A DNA stretch of 11,756 bases from Zavarzinia sp. (GTDB taxonomy: Bacteria > Pseudomonadota > Alphaproteobacteria > Zavarziniales > Zavarziniaceae), in assembly GCA_028694545.1 (NCBI GenBank), contig JAQVKV010000022.1, positions 1-11,756 of the forward strand. Reading direction: 5' to 3'. Position 1 is the stretch's first letter, and each line of letters opens with the position of its first letter. Shown here piece after piece: positions 5,999 to 11,162 of this stretch. The notes beneath the pieces were generated by a model. It had not been told where the DNA came from. It saw nothing but the letters and a program-made list of their open reading frames with translations, and did no database searches. The translations under genes and the position numbers were made by a program.

Positions 5999-6030
5999 CT
6001 CAGGACGCAGTCTACGCCGATCTGGATCAA
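5989..6030 (-). promoter_or_regulatory. FNR/FixK-like box with class II promoter for the small membrane protein
   Basis: Read on the minus strand, 6030-6017 is TTGATCCAGATCGG, 12 of 14 bases of the symmetric FNR/FixK-type site TTGATCNNGATCAA found in alphaproteobacteria; one half-site is perfect and the other ends GG instead of AA. A -10 candidate CATGAT (4 of 6) lies at 5994-5989. With initiation at 5982 the box centre falls at -41.5, the standard class II activator position. The leader would be about 26 bases and carry the AGGAGA site. The match and spacing are seen; oxygen control is inference. Confidence 0.5.
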
Positions 6031-6058
6031 ATTCGCCGGCATGGGCTCGCCGGGGCGG

Positions 6059-7528
6059 TCAGATCAGGGCGGGCTCGTCCGGGCAGAAGCGCAGGGCATC
6101 GGCCAGCCGGCGCAATCCCTCCGCCAGTTCGCCGTGGTCGGCGGCTGCGGAGAGGCTGACGCGAATCGCCTCCGGCGCAGGCGCGCGGCCGACCCGGAAA
6201 GCCTCGGCGGCGGCGACATGGATGCCGAGCGCCCGTGCCGCCTCGACCACGTCGGCGGCCCTGCGGCCGTTCTCGATGCGCAGCCACAGATGGAAGCTGC
6301 GGGGGCGGCCGGGGACGGAGGCGTCGAGGCCGAGAATGCGTTCGGCGATCTCGTTGCGTTGCGCCATGTCGCGGATCTGCCAGCGCGTCAGGTCTTCCGC
6401 CGTGCCGTCCGCGATCCAGCGGGCAACGATTTCCGCCATCATAGGGGGCGCCATCAGGGTCGTCGCGCGCATGGTCTCGGTGGCTGCGTCGACCATGCGG
6501 CGCGGCAGCGCCATGTAGCCGGTACGCAGGCCCGGCATCAGCGCCTTCGAGACCGAGGTGACGAAGACCGTGCGTTCCGGCGCCAGCATGGCGATGGGCG
6601 TCTGCTTCGGCGCGAGGAACCCGTGGACGTCATCCTCGATCAGCAGGGCGTCGCATTTCTCGGCGACGGCGGCGATGGCGCGTCGGCGCGTCTCCGACAT
6701 GACGACGCCGGTCGGGTTCTGGATCGTCGGCGTCAGGTAGACGAAACGCCGCCCGCCGCCCCGGCACGCGGCCTCCAGCGCGTCCGGCCGCATACCTTCC
6801 TCGTCCAGCGCCACGGGTTCGAGGGCGAGGCCGAGACGCCGCGCCAGCGAGGTGAGGCCGGGATAGGCCTGGGCCTCGGTCAGCAGCACGTCGCCCGGGC
6901 GGGCCACGGTCATCAGGGCGATGGTCTGGGCGTTCTGGCAGCCGGCGGTGACGATCACCCGGTCCGGAGTCACCTCGACGCCCGCGCGGCGCAGCCAAGC
7001 GGCGCCGGCGGCGCGATGCGCCGGGGCCCCGGCCGGATATTGATAGCCCATGACGGCCGCAAGCTCGTCCGATCCGCCAAGCACGCGCAGCATGTCCCGC
7101 AAGGCTTCGACCTGCGGCCCCATGGCCGGGCGGTTCACCGAAAGATTGATCACCCCCCCGGCCAGGGCGGGGCTCGTCCGTTCATTGTCGATCCCGACGA
7201 GGCCGCCGCTGCCAGGTACCGCCACCTGGTCCTGCCCGCGCACGAAGGTGCCCCTTCCCACCGTGCCATCGGTCAGGCCCCGGCGCGCCGCTTCCGCATA
7301 GGCGCGGGTGATGGTGCCGATGGTCACCCCCAGGCGGATGGCGAGATCGCGATGGGTGGGCAGGCGGGTGCCGGGCGGCAAGGTGCCGTCCGCGATCGCA
7401 GCCGCCAATGAATCCGCAATCGCCAGATAGAGCGGGCCGTCGTGGCCGTCCAGATTGGGGGCCCAGGCGTCGATGGCCCGGCGGGCCTGGGGAGCGAGGC
7501 TGGGGATGGTGGCGGCGGTAATTGTCAT
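6059..7528 (-). CDS. MocR-type transcriptional regulator (GntR wHTH plus aminotransferase fold)
   Basis: A 489-residue MocR/GabR-family regulator. Residues about 31-98 form a GntR winged helix-turn-helix (LYLAIADSLAAAIADG, LPPGTRLPTHRDLAIRLGV, GTITRAYAEAARRGL and the wing GRGTFVRG). A linker leads to a fold type I aminotransferase domain from about 125. The PLP-site elements are present: TAGCQNA at 194-200, PTIQNPTG at 267-274, EDDVHGFL at 298-305, the Schiff-base Lys328 in TSVSKAL, and Arg335 in GLRTGY. Position 302 is His where Tyr usually contacts PLP. Family members use PLP or PLP-ligand adducts as effectors and control a divergent gene. Here that is the DUF1127-phzF pair. No ribosome binding site precedes the ATG at 7528, and the promoter predicts a nearly leaderless mRNA. 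A true aminotransferase activity cannot be excluded. Confidence 0.93.
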   Translation of the reverse strand: MTITAATIPSLAPQARRAIDAWAPNLDGHDGPLYLAIADSLAAAIADGTLPPGTRLPTHRDLAIRLGVTIGTITRAYAEAARRGLTDGTVGRGTFVRGQDQVAVPGSGGLVGIDNERTSPALAGGVINLSVNRPAMGPQVEALRDMLRVLGGSDELAAVMGYQYPAGAPAHRAAGAAWLRRAGVEVTPDRVIVTAGCQNAQTIALMTVARPGDVLLTEAQAYPGLTSLARRLGLALEPVALDEEGMRPDALEAACRGGGRRFVYLTPTIQNPTGVVMSETRRRAIAAVAEKCDALLIEDDVHGFLAPKQTPIAMLAPERTVFVTSVSKALMPGLRTGYMALPRRMVDAATETMRATTLMAPPMMAEIVARWIADGTAEDLTRWQIRDMAQRNEIAERILGLDASVPGRPRSFHLWLRIENGRRAADVVEAARALGIHVAAAEAFRVGRAPAPEAIRVSLSAAADHGELAEGLRRLADALRFCPDEPALI

Positions 7529-7536
7529 GGGGACAA

Positions 7537-7565
7537 TTTTTATCTTGTCGCGATTGTTCTGTCAA
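7537..7565 (-). promoter_or_regulatory. Predicted mocR promoter (nearly leaderless)
   Basis: On the minus strand a perfect TTGACA (7565-7560) is followed after 17 bases by TAAAAA (7542-7537, 4 of 6). Transcription would begin near 7530, two bases or so before the ATG at 7528. That agrees with the lack of a ribosome binding site. The -10 overlaps the ATTGTC-N5-GACAAT repeat, which suggests autoregulation. Confidence 0.5.
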
Positions 7566-7573
7566 GATATAGA
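7545..7573 (+). promoter_or_regulatory. Predicted DUF1127-phzF promoter
   Basis: TTGTCG (7545-7550, 4 of 6) and TATAGA (7568-7573, 4 of 6) are separated by 17 bases. Transcription would start near 7580, leaving a leader of about 21 bases that carries the GAGGAGG ribosome binding site. The -35 of the opposing mocR promoter sits inside this promoter's spacer, so the two should exclude each other. Confidence 0.5.
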
Positions 7574-7600
7574 GACAATGCCTGATGTGAGGAGGCAATC

Positions 7601-7843
7601 ATGACCGAGTGTATCGAGACAAATTCCCCCGCCCTGCCGAACGCCGCTGCCGCGGCGAAGACCACCGGCCGCGCGAGCGTGTGGATGCTCGCCGCCCGTG
7701 TTCTGACCGTACTCCTGACTTGGCAGCGCCGCGCCATGGAACGCCAGAGCCTGCGGGCCATGGACGACCGCATGCTGCGCGACATCGGCCTGTCCCGGGC
7801 CGATCTCGAGGGCGAGGCGACCAAACCCTTCTGGAGGTCGTAA
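7601..7843 (+). CDS. DUF1127 (YjiS-like) small protein
   Basis: An 80-residue protein of the DUF1127 family. The N-terminal 25 residues are Ala/Asn/Thr-rich and variable. An amphipathic, partly hydrophobic helix follows (WMLAARVLTVLLTWQRR, residues 28-44). The C-terminal signature is intact: LRAMDDRMLRDIGLSRADLEGEATKPFWR, read in two parts at about 51-79. Members are small and arginine-rich; some long-form relatives carry similar membrane-leaning N-terminal helices. In several alphaproteobacteria DUF1127 proteins affect stress, phosphate or carbon physiology, and some act with RNA, but no common mechanism is established. A GAGGAGG site lies 6-7 bases before the ATG. It is divergent from mocR and only two bases upstream of phzF, so the two are cotranscribed. 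Confidence 0.93.
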   Translation: MTECIETNSPALPNAAAAAKTTGRASVWMLAARVLTVLLTWQRRAMERQSLRAMDDRMLRDIGLSRADLEGEATKPFWRS

Positions 7844-7845
7844 GC

Positions 7846-8640
7846 GTGACGGTTCTTGACCTTTATGAAGTCGAGGCGTTCGGCGCCGGGCTGCCCTTCC
7901 GGGGCAATCCGGCGGCCGTCGTCCCGCTCGACGCCTTCCTGCCGGACACCGCGCTGCAGGCGATCGCGGCGGCGAACAATCTGGCGGAAACCGCCTATCT
8001 CGTGCCGGGTGGCCGGGTCGGGCATTACGCCTTGCGCTGGTTCACGCCCACGGTGGAAGTGCCGCTGTGTGGTCATGCGACCCTTGCCGCTGCTTTTGTC
8101 ATCATGACAATCCTGGCGCCCGAGCTGCCTTCGGTGACATTCGATTCGGCGTCGGGCCTGCTGGCGGTGACAAGATCGGGGGATGTCCTGACTCTGGACT
8201 TTCCCGCCAACAGGCGCGAGGCGATGCCGGTTCCAGCCGCGCTGACGGCCGCGCTGGGGGCGGCGCCGGTGGAATGCTGGCGCAGCGGCCATTTCCTGAT
8301 GGCGGTCTTCGAGCGCGCCGGCGATGTCGCGGCCCTGGATCCGGATTTCCGCGCGCTGGCGAAGGTCGGCGAGGTGATCGCGACGGCCCCGGGGGACGAG
8401 CCCGGCGTCGACTTCGTCTCGCGCTTCTTCGCGCCCAGCGCCGGCATCGACGAGGATCCGGTGACCGGTTCCGCCCATTGCAGCCTGACCCCCTATTGGG
8501 CGGAACGGCTGGCGAGGCGGCGGCTGGAGGCACGGCAGATTTCGGCGCGCGGCGGCTTCCTGTCGGTCGAGGACCGGGGCGGCCGCGTGGCGATTTCGGG
8601 CCAATGCCGGCTCTACCTCGACGGTCACATCCACATCTGA
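7846..8640 (+). CDS. PhzF-family isomerase/epimerase-like protein
   Basis: A 264-residue cytosolic protein of the PhzF family, which has two pseudo-symmetric diaminopimelate-epimerase-like lobes. PhzF itself isomerises trans-2,3-dihydro-3-hydroxyanthranilate in phenazine synthesis, but most relatives have unknown substrates. Visible motifs are FRGNPAAVVPL at 18-28, NLAETAYL with the presumed catalytic Glu48 (Glu45 in PhzF), RWFTPTVEVPLCGHATLAAA at about 64-83, and GIDEDPVTGSAHC in the second lobe. Epimerase-type cysteines are partly present (CGH, AHC), but in this family Glu is thought to act. The GTG at 7846 is chosen for GGAGG 8 bases upstream and fit to the family start (TVLDLYEVEAF). No other phenazine gene is present, so phenazine synthesis is unlikely. 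It is under the same probable MocR control as DUF1127. Confidence 0.92.
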   Translation: MTVLDLYEVEAFGAGLPFRGNPAAVVPLDAFLPDTALQAIAAANNLAETAYLVPGGRVGHYALRWFTPTVEVPLCGHATLAAAFVIMTILAPELPSVTFDSASGLLAVTRSGDVLTLDFPANRREAMPVPAALTAALGAAPVECWRSGHFLMAVFERAGDVAALDPDFRALAKVGEVIATAPGDEPGVDFVSRFFAPSAGIDEDPVTGSAHCSLTPYWAERLARRRLEARQISARGGFLSVEDRGGRVAISGQCRLYLDGHIHI

Positions 8641-8696
8641 CGCCGCGTCACCCATGGAGTTCCGCAAGCCTGTTGTGGCTGGCGGGCGGGCCATGC

Positions 8697-8729
8697 ATCC
8701 TCCCTTCACAAGAATGAAGAGGGGAGGAT
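8697..8729 (+). promoter_or_regulatory. Hairpin that masks the enoyl-CoA hydratase ribosome binding site
   Basis: ATCCTCCC (8697-8704) pairs perfectly with GGGAGGAT (8722-8729), and TTCA (8705-8708) with TGAA (8715-8718), leaving a GAG bulge and a 6-base loop. The 3' arm is the gene's own Shine-Dalgarno (GGGGAGG), 7-8 bases before the ATG. When folded the site would be fully paired. It may regulate translation (for example by temperature or ribosome passage) or serve as a weak terminator after phzF. Confidence 0.5.
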
Positions 8730-8735
8730 CGCACC

Positions 8736-9509
8736 ATGGGCGAATTCTGTACGATCGAGCGCGACGGCCATCTGCTGACCGTCACCATCAACCGGCCGGA
8801 GGTGATGAACGCGCTGCATCCGGCCGCCAATTTCGAGCTGCACGAGGCGTTCGATACGTTCGCCGCCGATCCCGAGCTCTGGGTCGCCATCATCACCGGG
8901 GCGGGCGATCGCGCCTTTTCCACGGGCAATGACCTTGTCTTCCAGGCGAAGGGCGGTGCCATCGAGATCCCGCCGTCGGGCTTCGGCGGGCTGACCAATC
9001 GTTTCGACCTGGCGAAGCCGGTGATCGCCGCCGTGAATGGCTATGCCATGGGGGGCGGTTTCGAGATCGCGCTCGCCTGTGATCTCATCATCGCCTCGGA
9101 AAATGCCGTCTTCGCCCTGCCGGAGCCCCGCGTTGGCCTTGCAGCACTCGCCGGCGGGATGCACCGCCTGCCACGCCAGATCGGCCTGAAGGCGGCCATG
9201 GGCATGCTGCTGACCGGGCGCCGGGTGCCGGCGGCCGAGGGCAAGGACCTCGGCTTCGTGAACGAGGTGGTGCCGGCGGCCGACCTCATGGTGGCGGCGC
9301 GGCGCTGGGCCGACATGATCATGGAATGCGCGCCGTCCTCGATCCGCGCGACCAAGGAAAGCGCCATGCGCGGCCTGGAACAGCCAGGGCTGGAGGCCGC
9401 GATGATGGGCAATTACGGGGAAGTCGCGCGCATGTTCATGTCGAAGAACTTCCGCGAAGGCCCCCGCGCCTTCGCCGAGAAGCGCAAGCCCAATTGGACC
9501 GGCGACTGA
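8736..9509 (+). CDS. Enoyl-CoA hydratase/isomerase (crotonase) family protein
   Basis: A 257-residue crotonase-fold protein that probably hydrates or isomerises an acyl-CoA in beta-oxidation or a related degradation path. The oxyanion-hole motif is RAFSTGNDL at 59-67, and the second hole Gly is in AMGGGFE. Both acids of true hydratases are present at the expected places: Glu110 (GGGFEIALACD) and Glu130 (FALPEPRVGL). So hydratase activity is plausible, unlike in crotonases that lack one of them. C-terminal helices (KESAMRGLE and RAFAEKRKPNW) complete the CoA site. GNDL and the inserted QAKGGAIEIPPSGFGG loop (about 70-85) may set substrate choice. The ATG at 8736 has a strong but hairpin-covered ribosome binding site. 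It stands alone on its strand, 95 bases after phzF, and converges on the PF10118 gene. Confidence 0.9.
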   Translation: MGEFCTIERDGHLLTVTINRPEVMNALHPAANFELHEAFDTFAADPELWVAIITGAGDRAFSTGNDLVFQAKGGAIEIPPSGFGGLTNRFDLAKPVIAAVNGYAMGGGFEIALACDLIIASENAVFALPEPRVGLAALAGGMHRLPRQIGLKAAMGMLLTGRRVPAAEGKDLGFVNEVVPAADLMVAARRWADMIMECAPSSIRATKESAMRGLEQPGLEAAMMGNYGEVARMFMSKNFREGPRAFAEKRKPNWTGD

Positions 9510-9531
9510 TCGCCGGCCCAGTTCGGGGCGC

Positions 9532-10404
9532 TCAGGCGGCCAGCGCCGCCTTGTTGCGGAATTCGTCGTTCAGCAGGCCGGCATCGCCGAACAGTTTCTC
9601 GCGCCATGCCGCCTCGAGTGCCGTGGTGTCGTGGTCGTTGGGATGGAAGCGGCGGCGCAGGAAGGACGGCAACCGCCGGAACACGCCGGTGAGGAAGCCG
9701 CCCCGCCCGAACAGGATGCCGAGGCCGTGCAGATGGCCGCGCAGGTCGCCGATACGGGCTTCCCGGGCGAAGACGATGGCCCAGGCGGCGAACAGGGTCG
9801 GGATCACCACGGTCATGACCACGGCCGCCCCTTCGGCTCGCTCGGCCCTTGTGCCGCCGATCGCGTCGAAGACATCGTAGGCGACGGATTTGTGCTCCAG
9901 CTCCTCGACCGCGTGCCACAGCCAGAGTTTCATCGCCTCCGGCTCCGTCGTCGCGTGGAAGCGCTTGTCCGTCAGCCATTGTTCGGCCAGCACGGCGGTG
10001 AAATGTTCCATGAAGATGGTCGCCGCCAGTTGCTGGCGCTTCGGCATGCGGCGCAGCACGGCCAGCGCGCCCCCGATCATGCGTTCCGCGACGCCGACGG
10101 TGATGCCGCGTTCGGTGAAGACCTTGTTCAGCCGCTCATGCTCGCGGCTGTGCAGGGCTTCCTGGCCGATGAAGCCCGAGACCCGCGCCTTCAGGGTCGG
10201 GTCCTCGATCCCGGCGCGGAAGGCGCGGACACTGTCGAGGAAGAAGCGCTCGCCATCCGGGAAGACGCCGGAAAAGACGACGAACATCATGTTGGTCAGG
10301 ACATTGCCGTCGAAGAAGGGCAGGCGCTTTTCGCCGGCCTCGTGATCGAAGACCATGTTGCGCGGGGGCACGCCCACGCTTGCGCTGTCAGGTATGGCGG
10401 ACAT
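9532..10404 (-). CDS. PF10118 'predicted metal-dependent hydrolase' family protein
   Basis: A 290-residue protein of the PF10118/COG3687 family. The signature stretch PFFDGNVLTNMMFVVFSGVFP lies at 29-49 (shown in part), GQEALHSREHE at 80-90, FMEHFTAVLAEQ at 131-142 and HAVEELEHKSVAYDVFD at 164-180. The acids and histidines fall as Glu52, Glu82-x-x-His85, Glu133 and Glu168-x-x-His171, the order seen in ferritin-like diiron proteins, so an oxidative diiron function is as likely as hydrolysis. Residues about 191-214 (AAVVMTVVIPTLFAAWAIVF) are hydrophobic enough to be membrane-embedded. The ATG at 10404 has GGGAGGAG 9 bases upstream; earlier in-frame ATGs lack sites. It diverges from a TetR gene, which probably controls it. 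The substrate is unknown, though such genes often sit near lipid metabolism genes. Confidence 0.88.
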   Translation of the reverse strand: MSAIPDSASVGVPPRNMVFDHEAGEKRLPFFDGNVLTNMMFVVFSGVFPDGERFFLDSVRAFRAGIEDPTLKARVSGFIGQEALHSREHERLNKVFTERGITVGVAERMIGGALAVLRRMPKRQQLAATIFMEHFTAVLAEQWLTDKRFHATTEPEAMKLWLWHAVEELEHKSVAYDVFDAIGGTRAERAEGAAVVMTVVIPTLFAAWAIVFAREARIGDLRGHLHGLGILFGRGGFLTGVFRRLPSFLRRRFHPNDHDTTALEAAWREKLFGDAGLLNDEFRNKAALAA

Positions 10405-10453
10405 CTCGAAACGCTCCTCCCGCTTGACCGGAAACCCCATGGGGTTGAACATA

Positions 10454-10478
10454 ATCCGACCTATTGTTCGGATACAAT
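10454..10478. promoter_or_regulatory. Overlapping palindromes: probable TetR operator
   Basis: ATCCGA (10454-10459) and TCGGAT (10468-10473) form an inverted repeat with an 8-base spacer. Overlapping it, ATTGT (10463-10467) and ACAAT (10474-10478) form another with a 6-base spacer. The region lies midway between the divergent genes. TACAAT at 10473-10478 is a 5-of-6 match to a -10 for the TetR gene and would be covered by a bound repressor. The TetR transcript would then start about 4 bases before its ATG. Dimeric TetR proteins typically bind such palindromes. Confidence 0.55.
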
Positions 10479-10488
10479 TCGGGTTCCC

Positions 10489-11100
10489 ATGGCCAGAAAG
10501 CCCATGCAGCAGCGCGCCAAGGCGACAGTGGAGACGATCATCGAGGCAGGCTTCATTTGCGTCGCCCGCCACGGCCTGCAGGCGACGACGACACGGCGGA
10601 TCGCGGACATTGCCGGCCTCGGCGTCGGCTCGATTTACGAATATTTCGACAACAAGGAGGCGATCTTTACCGCCATGAACCGCCATTTCATGGCTGAGGT
10701 GGTGGCCTTCGTCCGGCCTCAGATCCCCGAGCTTGTTCGGATGGAGATCGTTGCTTCCGTGCGGTGCCTGATTGATGGCATCGAGGTCCTGCTGCGCCGG
10801 AATGACGAGCGTTACCTGAAATTCGTGCGCGCCACCCTCGGCAACCGCGAGGCTTTCGATTTCGGGCCGGTGCGCGACGTGCTGATGGACCTTCTGCTGC
10901 AATATGTCCTGCACCACCCGCAGATGGCGCGCCTGCCCGATCTTGCCGTGATGAGCCATCTGCTCATCCACGCCAGCGTCTTCATCGTCGTGCAGCATCT
11001 CTCGGAAGAGAATCCGGCCTTCAGCTTCGCCGAACTGGGGGCTGGTCTCGCCCGCATGGTCAGCCACTACGTCACGATGGAAATCGCCGCCTTGCCTTGA
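10489..11100 (+). CDS. TetR/AcrR-family transcriptional regulator
   Basis: A 203-residue TetR-family repressor of normal length. The N-terminal DNA-binding domain spans about residues 10-58: helix 1 (TVETIIEAGFICVARHG), helix 2 (TTTRRIADIAGL) and the recognition helix with GVGSIYEYFDNKEAIF, a textbook TetR motif. The C-terminal domain is helical and hydrophobic (for example VLMDLLLQYVLHH and LLIHASVFIVVQHL) and should bind an unidentified ligand and the partner subunit. No Shine-Dalgarno precedes the ATG at 10489, and the upstream open frame is antisense to the PF10118 gene. It is divergent from that gene by 84 bases with palindromes between, which points to local control. It may also affect the nitronate monooxygenase gene 62 bases downstream. 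Confidence 0.93.
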   Translation: MARKPMQQRAKATVETIIEAGFICVARHGLQATTTRRIADIAGLGVGSIYEYFDNKEAIFTAMNRHFMAEVVAFVRPQIPELVRMEIVASVRCLIDGIEVLLRRNDERYLKFVRATLGNREAFDFGPVRDVLMDLLLQYVLHHPQMARLPDLAVMSHLLIHASVFIVVQHLSEENPAFSFAELGAGLARMVSHYVTMEIAALP

Positions 11101-11162
11101 GGGGCGGCACCCGGCGACACTCGCAACAACAACGAAGACCCGAAAACGGGGGAGGAGAGAAA

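Larger units (their letters stand above)
7521..7579. promoter_or_regulatory. Probable MocR operator: phased ATTGTC/GACAAT elements
   Basis: Four near-identical hexamers lie at 7521 (ATTGTC), 7532 (GACAAT), 7553 (ATTGTT, one mismatch) and 7574 (GACAAT). Their start-to-start distances are 11, 21 and 21 bases, about one, two and two helical turns, so all face the same side of the DNA. The first pair forms the inverted repeat ATTGTC-N5-GACAAT over the mocR start codon and -10. The last lies at the predicted DUF1127 transcription start. A further repeat TATCTTG/CAAGATA spans 7541-7569. Spaced half-sites of this sort are known for MocR-type proteins; binding here is inferred. Confidence 0.6.

Noticed and set aside
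6041..7411. A 456-residue plus-strand open frame opposite mocR
   Set aside because: It is low-complexity, Arg/Gly/His-rich and antisense to a gene with all expected MocR motifs, with no ribosome binding site.
7846..8640. Phenazine biosynthesis enzyme
   Set aside because: The family match is to PhzF, but no other phenazine gene is present and most PhzF relatives have other or unknown roles.
7540..8709. A 389-residue minus-strand open frame opposite DUF1127 and phzF
   Set aside because: It is antisense to two well-supported genes, with no recognisable domain.
9631..10488. Upstream extension of the TetR frame to 9631
   Set aside because: This part is antisense to the PF10118 gene and unrelated to TetR proteins; the TetR domain begins at the ATG at 10489.
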